Origin: CAZAKO01 sp964546145
GTDB lineage: Bacteria > Fidelibacterota > UBA2242
Length of the DNA stretch: 64,000 bases
Assembly (NCBI GenBank): GCA_964546145.1
Contig: CAZJIU010000003.1
Span: 1 to 64,000 of the forward strand
Direction: 5' to 3'
Numbering within the stretch: position 1 is the first letter of the stretch; each line of letters begins with the position of its first letter. The notes under the pieces were generated by a model, which was not told the DNA's origin, ran no database searches, and saw only the letters and a list, made by a program, of their open reading frames with translations. Below are positions 55,719-64,000 of this stretch, piece after piece. The position numbers were made by a program, and so were the translations under genes.

Positions 55719-56361
55719 TAATCAACTTCTCCGATAATAACCTGTAGGAAACACCAGGATCCTTTGCTGAAAAGATTGCCGAACCCGCTACAAATAAATC
55801 GGTTCCGGCAGCCTTGACAACAGCCAGAGTGCGAAGGTGGATCCCGCCATCCACTTCAATCAGAAAGTTATATTTTTGTTGATAAGGCTTGGCGAGAGTA
55901 ACCTTAGTCAGAGCTTTTTTAATCATCGCCTGCCCACCAAATCCGGGATTAACCGTCATAACCAGCAGATGATCAATATATTCCAAATAATTTTCAATGG
56001 CAGCAAAAGGTGTTGGGGGATTTAAGACCAATCCGGCTTTAGCCCTCAGATCGCGAATATGCTGTAAATTTTCGATAATATTCTCATTATTCTCTACATG
56101 GATAATCACTGTATTGGTACCGGCTTTGATAAACTTATCAATATAATTTTCTGGATTGGCAATCATCAAATGCGATTCCAAGTGGAGTTTAGTAATTTTC
56201 CGGATTGCTGCAACGATGAACGGACCGATGGTAATATTCGGCACAAAATGACCATCCATAATATCCAGATGCAAGCGTCGGGCACCGGCTCGCTCGACCG
56301 CCTGAATCTCCTCTTTGAGGCGGGTAAAATCAGCCGATAACAATGAGGGTACAATTTCCAT
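55711..56361 (-). CDS. rpe: Ribulose-phosphate 3-epimerase
   Basis: 216 residues, TIM barrel. It interconverts ribulose-5-phosphate and xylulose-5-phosphate. Signatures are PSLLSADF, HLDIMDGHFVPNIT, VNPGFGGQAMI and EVDGGI. Length is normal. It lies in the conserved rsmB-(PASTA)-rpe order seen around Ser/Thr-kinase loci in other bacteria. Confidence 0.98.
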   Translation of the reverse strand: MEIVPSLLSADFTRLKEEIQAVERAGARRLHLDIMDGHFVPNITIGPFIVAAIRKITKLHLESHLMIANPENYIDKFIKAGTNTVIIHVENNENIIENLQHIRDLRAKAGLVLNPPTPFAAIENYLEYIDHLLVMTVNPGFGGQAMIKKALTKVTLAKPYQQKYNFLIEVDGGIHLRTLAVVKAAGTDLFVAGSAIFSAKDPGVSYRLLSEKLINA

Positions 56362-56367
56362 AAAATT

Positions 56368-57111
56368 TTACTCCGGATGAGATGCGATGGTTACTTCAAG
56401 ATTGATGGGAACTGGATTATCAAGAAGCGTGCCCCATTCTGGATTCTGGCGGATAACCGTATAAGCTACCAGTTCGTCGTTTGGAATATAACGAATCGTC
56501 CCAATTTTGAATCCGGCTTTACGGATAGCGGCTTTGGCTTCATCAAGATTCATTCCAAACAGGTCGGGAACTTCCAGCTGACTCGGCGGTAGTCCCTTAC
56601 TAATCACTAACTCAAGAGTATCTTTGGAGGAAACCATCAGCCCCGGACGAATGGATTGACGTGTTACGACACCAGGCGGTTTGTCGGAGGAAAATTCTTC
56701 GGTGGTTGAACTGACATTCAGATGCTGGCGATCCAGCTCTAATTGAGCTGCTTTGAGTACCTTACCAACCAGGTTCGGCATCGGGAAAAAACGCTCTCCG
56801 CTGGTAATCACTAAACGAACTATCCGCCCTTGCTTTACCGCTGCTCCCGGTAAGGGTTGTTGATCTATAACAGTCTCAGGCGGCAGCTCGGTGTTTTCAA
56901 GGGTATCAACGGCGATTGCTTGAAATCCCAATTCCAACAAAATATTCTTAGCTTCGGTATAGGAGCTATCACGTACATCAACCATTGTTAGCTCCTTGCC
57001 GTGAGATACGTACCGCGGCAATACAAACTGATCCATCGTTACAACAAAAATTAGGGTAACAATAAAGAAGATAATTAGAAACCTGAACCAGTTATGCAAT
57101 TTGACTGTCAT
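56368..57111 (-). CDS. PASTA-domain membrane protein without kinase domain
   Basis: 247 residues. One N-terminal membrane helix (about 10-30) is followed by three PASTA repeats of about 68 residues (beginning near GKELTMVDVRDSSYTEAKNI, MPNLVGKVLKAAQLELDR and VPDLFGMNLDEAKAAIRKAG). PASTA domains bind muropeptides or beta-lactams in PrkC/PknB kinases and PBPs. Here there is no kinase or transpeptidase domain, and the start has its own SD-like AGGA, so it is not a truncated fragment in frame. Its position downstream of rsmB is where prkC sits in Firmicutes. Confidence 0.9.
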   Translation of the reverse strand: MTVKLHNWFRFLIIFFIVTLIFVVTMDQFVLPRYVSHGKELTMVDVRDSSYTEAKNILLELGFQAIAVDTLENTELPPETVIDQQPLPGAAVKQGRIVRLVITSGERFFPMPNLVGKVLKAAQLELDRQHLNVSSTTEEFSSDKPPGVVTRQSIRPGLMVSSKDTLELVISKGLPPSQLEVPDLFGMNLDEAKAAIRKAGFKIGTIRYIPNDELVAYTVIRQNPEWGTLLDNPVPINLEVTIASHPE

Positions 57112-57120
57112 TTATAATCC

Positions 57121-57884
57121 TTAATCTCTCCTACTTAGATTCTCATGAACCAACCGAACCGCTAAACTGCCGGTTTGTTGATGAATAAACGGCAAGACCT
57201 GCACCGCCTCCCGTTGTGAGCACCAATCATGCTCGACAAACTGACCTGCCGGCTCAATTCTAAACCTTGGATGACTGCTTAAAAACCAATCCACATTCTC
57301 CCAATTCTCCTCTTTTTCCAAGGAACAGGTGCTGTAAACTAAAATCCCACCGGGTTTCACATAGGTCGCCATGTTTTCTAAAATCTGACGTTGCTTAATT
57401 GCCAAACTCTTAATTTCTCCCAACTTCCGATTCCAGCGCAAATCCGCCCGGCGTGCCAACACCCCCGTTCCTGAACAGGGTACATCTATCAATATCTTAT
57501 CGGCTTGAGGAAAACGACCTTTCCGGGCATCGGCTATGCCGTAATTTACGAAATCAATCCCTAAACGGAAGGCTTCATTTTGCANNNNNNNNNNNNNNNN
57601 NNNNNNNNNNNNNNNNNNNNNNNNNNNNNNNNNNNNNNNNNNNNNNNNNNNNNNNNNNNNNNNNNNNNNNNNNNNNNNNNNNNNGAATGATCGAGAACCG
57701 TCTGCAGCACATAATCCAGAAATTTACGATACTGAATTACCCCCTTGACGATGAGGTAAAGGAAATCCTGATCCGCTTGGGCTAAGTGCAGGCGCTTAGC
57801 CATTGCCGCAATTTTGCGTTCGTAGTTAAAGTACCGCCCTGCAAAAGAGCTGAGGATTTGCGCGGCGACGCCCCGAATATTCAC
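57121..57884 (-). CDS. rsmB: 16S rRNA (cytosine-967-C5)-methyltransferase RsmB, interrupted by gap
   Basis: The gene spans a 100-N gap (57585-57684). The 5' part (57685-57884, GTG start, overlapping the fmt stop as GTGA) encodes the NusB-like RNA-binding domain (GVAAQILSSF, ADQDFLYLIVKGVIQYRKFL). The 3' part (57121-57584) encodes the methyltransferase end with the catalytic DVPCSGTGVLARRADLRWN and GGILVYSTCSLE. The two visible parts give about 66 plus 154 residues, whereas RsmB is normally about 430-450, so roughly 600 nt or more are missing and the true gap is longer than 100. The gene is not shown to be broken in the organism. Confidence 0.92.
57585..57684. other. Assembly gap, 100 N, inside rsmB
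   Basis: A fixed-length placeholder. The flanks do not repeat each other, and the reading frames on the two sides do not join at this length, so real sequence is missing. Confidence 0.95.
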
Positions 57885-58810
57885 GAGGGAAAATAGTCTC
57901 CCTTGCTGGCTTTGAAACCTTTTAAGAACTCAGCCACCGGCAGAGTTTTTTTCCCTTCCCACTGCAGTTCTCTCGGATACAGAATCCCCTGACCAGTCTG
58001 AATTCCCAAACGCTGTTTATCCCAAACTGTGATTGTCCCGGGGAATTTCTTAAAAATCTCATCACTACATTCAGCCGACAGAATCTTTATTCGCTTACTA
58101 TTGAAAAAGGTATAAGCTCCGGGAGTTGGCGACAGCCCGTGAATTAGACACTTAATTGAGTGGGCAGAATTAGCCCAGTTAATTCCACCCAGCTGCGGAC
58201 GTATTTTGGGTGCCAGAGTGGCAGCGGAGTGGTTTTGGAGAACAGGATAAATCTCACCCCGCTCTATTTTATCCAGAACCTTTACCAATGCCCTAGAACC
58301 AATTGCTGCTAACTTGTCATGCAAAGAACCATAAGTATCCACTGCCGCAATTGGAACTCTTTCTTGCCAGAGAATCTCACCGGTATCAACCTGCGGTCTT
58401 ATTTGAAATATGGTAATACCGGTTTCCGGTTCACCATTGATCAACGCCCAATTAATCGGCGCCGCACCACGATACTTGGGCAGCAGCGAAGCATGCAAAT
58501 TGATTGCGCCTTCAGGTGGGATAATAAGAACTTCATCAGGCAAAATTCGGAAAGCCACGACAACAATAATATCAGCTTTCAAGCTTCTGAGCTGATTAAA
58601 AAATTCTTGCTGCTTTAATGATTCCGGCTGAAAAATCGGAATGCTCAATCCTCTGGCAAAGGATTTAACCGGGGTCGCGTGAATAATCTGTCCTCGCCCT
58701 ACGGGCTTGTCAGGACTAGTTACAATCCCGACAACTTCATGATGGGATGCTGTGATTGCCTTCAGACTGGGAACTGCAAAATCCGGCGTTCCCATAAAGA
58801 TAATTTTCAT
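57881..58810 (-). CDS. fmt: Methionyl-tRNA formyltransferase
   Basis: 309 residues. It formylates initiator Met-tRNA. Motifs are MGTPDFAVPSL, the catalytic N-x-H in NLHASLLPKYRGAAPINWA, and the C-terminal OB domain. It pairs with the def gene 6 nt upstream, the usual formylation/deformylation pair. Confidence 0.98.
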   Translation of the reverse strand: MKIIFMGTPDFAVPSLKAITASHHEVVGIVTSPDKPVGRGQIIHATPVKSFARGLSIPIFQPESLKQQEFFNQLRSLKADIIVVVAFRILPDEVLIIPPEGAINLHASLLPKYRGAAPINWALINGEPETGITIFQIRPQVDTGEILWQERVPIAAVDTYGSLHDKLAAIGSRALVKVLDKIERGEIYPVLQNHSAATLAPKIRPQLGGINWANSAHSIKCLIHGLSPTPGAYTFFNSKRIKILSAECSDEIFKKFPGTITVWDKQRLGIQTGQGILYPRELQWEGKKTLPVAEFLKGFKASKGDYFPS

Positions 58811-58816
58811 ATTGGA

Positions 58817-59505
58817 TCAGATGACGACTGGTGTAATTTGAGTTTTACCTTTTTCGGCAATTTTCTTCAGCGCCGATTTAAGGAAACTCCGCTTCAACGG
58901 GCTAATCTTTTCAACGAACAAAATCCCATTCAAATGATCAATCTCATGCTGAATCACTTGGGCTGCAAAGCCCTCATACTCTTTTTCAAGCAATTGGCCT
59001 TCAAGATTCTTATAACGAACTTTTATTTTCAATGCCCGGGGTACCCTTTCCCGGATTTCTGGAATGCTTAGGCATCCCTCTTCGAGAATATCTTCGCCCT
59101 CCTGGGCAATTATCTCCGGATTGATAAATACCTCTCTTCCAAGGTTTTTGTCATGTAAGGAAAAATCCGCGATAAAAAATCGCAATTCCACGCCAACCTG
59201 GTTAGCCGATAGCCCGACGCCGTCATCTTCGTACATCGTTAGATACATCCGTTCCAGAAAATCGGCGAAATTNNNNNNNNNNNNNNNNNNNNNNNNNNNN
59301 NNNNNNNNNNNNNNNNNNNNNNNNNNNNNNNNNNNNNNNNNNNNNNNNNNNNNNNNNNNNNNNNNNNNNNNNCGCCGTCATCTTCGTACATCGTTAGATA
59401 CATCCGTTCCAGAAAATCGGCGAAATTTGACGGCAATTCCTTAACTTTCCGGGTTCTCCTTTTCAATAAAGGACTCCCATAGAGATATATTTCCAGCGGC
59501 TCCAT
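58817..59505 (-). CDS. def: Peptide deformylase (split only by a false gap)
   Basis: It removes the formyl group from nascent proteins. The 5' part gives MEPLEIYLYGSPLLKRR and continues to MYEDDG; the 3' part carries GVGLSANQVG, EEGCLSIP and QHEIDHLNGILF (metal ligands Cys, His, His and catalytic Glu intact). A 55-base stretch is present on both sides of the 100-N gap (59218-59272 and 59373-59427). Collapsing it to one copy and dropping the N restores one frame of 177 residues, the normal size. The gene is therefore almost certainly intact. Confidence 0.95.
59218..59427. other. Artefactual 55-bp duplication around a 100-N gap
   Basis: Positions 59218-59272 and 59373-59427 are identical and border the N run 59273-59372. 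Fifty-five bases is a usual de Bruijn k-mer length, so the two contigs simply overlap by one k-mer and should have been merged. Confidence 0.92.
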
Positions 59506-59506
59506 C

Positions 59507-59839
59507 CTATTTCACTACTGATTTATTAACTAATTTTTCAGCTACGGCAGAACGGGAAATATTAATCTTGATATCTTTACAGATTTTAACAATTAGAATA
59601 TTTTCTTCTTTTTTAATTCCTTCGATCCGACCATAAATCCCGCCGATTGTGAGAATTTCATCACCCGGCTGGAGGTCCTGTAGCATCCGCTGCTTATCCT
59701 TCTGCTTCTTTGCCTGGGGACGAATCATCAGGAAATACATCACCAGGATAATTGCCAAAAAGGGCAATAAGGTCATAATTGGATTGCCTTGCTGAGTACC
59801 ACCTCCACCAGCTGCTCCGGCATAAAGTAAATCAATCAC
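59507..59839 (-). CDS. yajC: Sec translocase accessory protein YajC
   Basis: 110 residues. One N-terminal membrane helix (LLPFLAIILVMYFLMI, about 24-39) is followed by RPQAKKQKDKQRMLQDL and GDEILTIGGIYGRI, the YajC signature. It associates with SecDF. Start is GTG at 59839 with a perfect AGGAGGT (59845-59851) 5 nt upstream, which decides it. secD and secF are not adjacent. Confidence 0.96.
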   Translation of the reverse strand: MIDLLYAGAAGGGGTQQGNPIMTLLPFLAIILVMYFLMIRPQAKKQKDKQRMLQDLQPGDEILTIGGIYGRIEGIKKEENILIVKICKDIKINISRSAVAEKLVNKSVVK

Positions 59840-59875
59840 AAATTACCTCCTATCTAAAATTAATTCTAAGTTTAA

Positions 59876-61444
59876 TCAATCCTTGCGGTAATGGCAACCG
59901 CGACTTTCCTTGTTCAATCTGGCCGCATGCAGCACAAGCAGTGAGGTAGTTGCGGCGTTGCGTAAACCGATCAAGTCGTCGCTCAACCGACTATGGGCAT
60001 AAAAATGCTGGATATCCTCATTCAGCTGCCGCAGAATCCCATAAGCGCGTTCCAATTTCTTTTGGGTACGAATAATCCCAATATAATTCCACATCGTCTG
60101 GCGAATTGATGAGCGATCCTGACGCAGCAGATCGGGATCCAGCGGTTCGAGTTCCTTCTTCCAATCGGGCACCCGAGGCATGATTATTTTCCCGTGCTTA
60201 ACTATTTCAACGCTATCGCGTCCGGCAATTGTCCCAAAAACCAGACACTCTAACAGTGAACTGCTAGCTAAGCGATTAGCACCGTGTAAGCCGGTACAGG
60301 CAACCTCCCCGACTGCTTTGAGACGGCGAATTGTGGTATTGCCTTTCATATCCGTTACTACTCCACCACACTCGTAATGAGCCGCCGGAACTACCGGTAT
60401 GTAATCAGTGGTAATGTCCACTTTAAATTCCAGACATTTCTGATAGATTGACGGAAATCGCGCCTTGATCCAGTCAGATTTTTTATGGGTAATATCAAGG
60501 TAAACATGCTGACTGCCGGTATCGTTTATCTCGGCGATAATACAGCGAGAAACCACGTCGCGGGGCGCCAGCGAGCCCAGCTCATGGTAGCGCGGCATGA
60601 AATCTTCGCCATACCTATTCCGCAGGACGGCACCCTCTCCCCGCAGCGTCTCGCTAATTAAAAAGCGCTCCTCCTCAGTTGAAAAAAGGGTTGTCGGATG
60701 AAACTGGATATATTCCATATTCATTAATCGTGCGCCTGCCCGGTATGCCATGGCATACCCATCACCCCGAATCCGGGGCGGATTAGAAGTATGCAGGAAA
60801 AGATTGCCGAGCCCGCCGCTGGCCAGAATCGTCTGTTTCGCCAAGATTGGATAAACCTGATTTTCCGATTGCATAAACACGTAGGCACCGGCACAAGTGC
60901 TGGGCTCATAAATATGCAGTGGATTTAAAGAATGATGGGCAAGAGTGACTAAATCCACACAAGTTGCCCGGGTAATTATCTGGATATTATCGGTAGTCTC
61001 AATCTCCCGATGAAATCGTTCCAGAATTGCCTGACCGGTATGATCCTCGACAAAGGCAATTCGAGGCTTTGCATGGACGCCCTCCTGGGTTAGTGCAAGT
61101 GTTCCATCTTCGCGCAGATTGAAGGGCACATTCAACCGGTCACAAAGAATTTCCTTAATTAACTCTACTCCATGACGGTAGATGGTACGAACCGCAGTAG
61201 CCTTGACAATACCAGCACCCGCCTCTTGAAAGTCATCCAGAAAATTCTTTACTGTATCATCTTCGGCTCGATAAATGATCCCGCCCTGAGCATAATAAGA
61301 AGATGATTCGGTGAACTGCTTTTCAGAAGTTATCATTATCACCTGTAATCCCTGCCGGGCAGCCGCATACGCGGCTGCGCAACCAGCTAGTCCAGTGCCG
61401 ATAACCAGTACATCAGTTTCGATTATTACCTCAGCCGATTTCAT
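59876..61444 (-). CDS. nadB: L-aspartate oxidase
   Basis: 522 residues, FAD enzyme that makes iminoaspartate for NAD synthesis. The dinucleotide motif is VIGTGLAGCAAAYAA. SSYYAQGGI, the GDGYAMAYRAGARL region and HGANRLASSSLLE match the succinate dehydrogenase/NadB family; pairing with nadA makes NadB secure. The start overlaps the nadA stop by 4 nt. Confidence 0.97.
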   Translation of the reverse strand: MKSAEVIIETDVLVIGTGLAGCAAAYAAARQGLQVIMITSEKQFTESSSYYAQGGIIYRAEDDTVKNFLDDFQEAGAGIVKATAVRTIYRHGVELIKEILCDRLNVPFNLREDGTLALTQEGVHAKPRIAFVEDHTGQAILERFHREIETTDNIQIITRATCVDLVTLAHHSLNPLHIYEPSTCAGAYVFMQSENQVYPILAKQTILASGGLGNLFLHTSNPPRIRGDGYAMAYRAGARLMNMEYIQFHPTTLFSTEEERFLISETLRGEGAVLRNRYGEDFMPRYHELGSLAPRDVVSRCIIAEINDTGSQHVYLDITHKKSDWIKARFPSIYQKCLEFKVDITTDYIPVVPAAHYECGGVVTDMKGNTTIRRLKAVGEVACTGLHGANRLASSSLLECLVFGTIAGRDSVEIVKHGKIIMPRVPDWKKELEPLDPDLLRQDRSSIRQTMWNYIGIIRTQKKLERAYGILRQLNEDIQHFYAHSRLSDDLIGLRNAATTSLLVLHAARLNKESRGCHYRKD

Positions 61445-62538
61445 AGCTTTAAACTCAACATCCTTTTAACCGCCAGTAAGGCCTCTTCCCGATATTGTGC
61501 TTCAACCAGCACCTGATTGACCAGATTACCGGCAACCAGCTGTTCCAGTTGATAACATAAATTAAGCAGATTTATTTTAGCCATAGTTTCACAATAAGGC
61601 TCATGGGATTGGAGCATTTCAATCTGCTGATTGGGATGCTGCTTAATCAATCGGTTGACCAGATTTTTTTCGGTCGCAATCGCCCAGCGGTTGCCGGCCG
61701 AGCTGGACTCAATCATTCGAATAATATAAGCCGTACTGCCCATGTAATCGGCAATCTGAGCCAGCTCAAAATTACACTCCGGATGGATCAGCAATTTGAG
61801 ATCAGGATTCTGACGGCGCAATTTTCCTGCAAACCCCGCATCGAATTCTTGATGAACCGAGCAGTAGCCGTGCCATAGAATAATTCTTGCCTGGCGAACT
61901 GCTGCAATAAATGCCGGATCGCCCTCCAGAAATCTGGCTTGTTCCCAAACAACAATTTTCTCCAAAGGTATCCCCATTCGGAAAGCCGTATTGCGTCCCA
62001 GATGCTGATCGGGGAAGAAAAACAGTTTCTCTCCCCGCTCCAAAGCCCACTGAATCGCTGCCTGGGCGTTAGACGAAGTGCAAACCAAACCATTATTCCG
62101 CCCGCAAAACGCTTTCAAACTAACTTCCGAGTTGACATAGGCAACCGGGATTACCTTAGAAGAGTCCAGCTGCTGAATTTCTTGCCAGGCTGTTTCTACC
62201 TGTTCACGAGGTGCAAATTCTGCCAGCGAACATCCCGCGGTAACATCGGGAATGAATACTTTTTGCTCCGGGGAAGTCAAAATATCCGCGGTTTCCGCCA
62301 TGAAGTGCACCCCGCAAAAAACGATAAATTCAGCTGTGCTCTTAGCGGCAATTTTTGCTAGCACAAATGAATCCCCGCGGTAATCCACATGCTGCAATAC
62401 CTCATCGGTCTGGTAGTGATGCCCGAGAATCAAAAGCCGCTGGCCTAACTGACGTCTGGCAGACTCAATTCTTAATTCCAGTTCCTGCATTGGTAATTGC
62501 TGCATAGCCGCTGGCGGAGTGGAAACATTTAAATTCAT
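61441..62538 (-). CDS. nadA: Quinolinate synthase
   Basis: 365 residues from the ATG at 62538 (a TTG one codon upstream is possible). It condenses iminoaspartate and DHAP into quinolinate with a 4Fe-4S cluster. LILGHHYQTDEV, CGVHFMAETADIL (first cluster Cys), HPECNFELAQ (second) and EPYCETMAKINL (third) are intact. It precedes nadB, while nadC is not in the window. Confidence 0.97.
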   Translation of the reverse strand: MNLNVSTPPAAMQQLPMQELELRIESARRQLGQRLLILGHHYQTDEVLQHVDYRGDSFVLAKIAAKSTAEFIVFCGVHFMAETADILTSPEQKVFIPDVTAGCSLAEFAPREQVETAWQEIQQLDSSKVIPVAYVNSEVSLKAFCGRNNGLVCTSSNAQAAIQWALERGEKLFFFPDQHLGRNTAFRMGIPLEKIVVWEQARFLEGDPAFIAAVRQARIILWHGYCSVHQEFDAGFAGKLRRQNPDLKLLIHPECNFELAQIADYMGSTAYIIRMIESSSAGNRWAIATEKNLVNRLIKQHPNQQIEMLQSHEPYCETMAKINLLNLCYQLEQLVAGNLVNQVLVEAQYREEALLAVKRMLSLKL

Positions 62539-62546
62539 CAAGTTGC

Positions 62547-63803
<1,257 letters not shown>

Positions 63804-64000
63804 CTAAAAGATCATCTCAAACAGCTGGTTAATTGACTCTACTCCAATAATTTCCGCCCCAGCAACTTTTTTCAGTTGTTTCAAATTAGATCTGGGAATA
63901 TAGACCGGTTTGAATCCAAATTTGAGAGCTTCCTTGACCCGTTGTTCAATCTGGGGCACCGAACGAATTTCCCCAACTAAACCCACTTCACCAATAAAAA
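63804..64000 (-). CDS. radA: DNA repair protein RadA, C-terminal end (partial)
   Basis: The gene continues beyond the window edge; only the last 65 residues are visible. GEVGLVGEIRSVPQIEQR is the highly conserved start of the RadA Lon-like C-terminal domain, followed by KEALKFGFKPVYIPRSN and a normal C-terminus. RadA promotes branch migration in recombination. It is 15 nt upstream of tgt and may share its transcript. Confidence 0.92.
   Translation of the reverse strand, partial: FIGEVGLVGEIRSVPQIEQRVKEALKFGFKPVYIPRSNLKQLKKVAGAEIIGVESINQLFEMIF

Noticed and set aside
57453..57785. Open frame running through the N gap on the plus strand
   Set aside because: It exists only because N are translated as unknown residues; it is antisense to rsmB.
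59064..59444. Open frame running through the second N gap on the plus strand
   Set aside because: Antisense to def and created by the placeholder and the duplicated 55-mer.

Overview
This window comes from a metagenome-assembled scaffold: two gaps of exactly 100 N lie at 57585-57684 and 59273-59372. The organism looks like an uncultivated, rod-shaped, Gram-negative bacterium of the FCB group (Bacteroidetes-Marinimicrobia-KSB1-Caldithrix side). The support is a PorV-family protein beside a cargo protein with a type A T9SS sorting tail, BamD and Omp85-type barrel proteins, a Kdo transferase, a full rodA-mrdA-mreDCB cluster, and several putative promoters of the Bacteroidetes pattern (TTG, about 20 nt, TAnnTTT). 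I cannot name the phylum from these 64 kb alone. Coding density is high and almost everything is on the minus strand. The only plus-strand genes I accept are tRNA-Ser(GCT), rpsT and one small exported protein.

Layout by coordinate: 1-376 is non-coding with palindromic repeats. 377-5483 holds a long-chain acyl-CoA ligase, tRNA-Ser, a repeat-bearing spacer, a CPBP membrane protease and lepA. 5484-7472 is an AT-rich stretch with an AlbA_2/Schlafen-type ATPase-like regulator. 7535-17400 is a cell-surface block: nadD, bamD, an exported DUF5683-like protein, a gluzincin/TolB-propeller/Omp85-barrel fusion, an M6-like protein that has lost its whole zinc site and carries a T9SS tail, and a PorV-like barrel. 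17602-20073 has a Trm112-like mini gene, nrdR, glyA and rpiB. 20070-25539 is a second envelope block: TPR lipoprotein, outer-membrane barrel, DNRLRE-like lipoprotein, a half-length glycogen-synthase homologue and a CpoB-like protein. It leads into rodA, mrdA, mreD, mreC and mreB (25635-30970), and then purH, purN, a deoxynucleoside kinase, mtaB, rmlA and rimO.

37671-39170 encodes a single-frame fusion of a phosphatidylglycerophosphate synthase (PgsA-like CDP-alcohol phosphotransferase) with the SRP receptor GTPase FtsY. It is the most striking gene here. After it come two ECF-type ABC ATPases without a T component, waaA, a heptosyltransferase-like GT9, a polyprenyl diphosphate synthase, tatC, a Crp/Fnr regulator, a GerW (YtfJ) plus DUF2953 (YtfI-like) pair, rpsT, guaB and a lone hutH. 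The right third has two small exported proteins, a DUF2520 protein, hflX, a BatA/VWA protein, a polyprenol/diacylglycerol-kinase-like protein, rpe, a PASTA-only protein, rsmB (interrupted by a true gap), fmt, def (interrupted by a false gap), yajC, nadB, nadA, tgt and the 3' end of radA.

Functionally the window is dominated by envelope construction (LPS core, peptidoglycan elongation, outer-membrane assembly, T9SS surface display, Tat and SRP targeting), mixed with NAD synthesis (nadA, nadB, nadD), purine synthesis (purN, purH, guaB) and translation housekeeping. No phage, insertion sequence or CRISPR array is visible.
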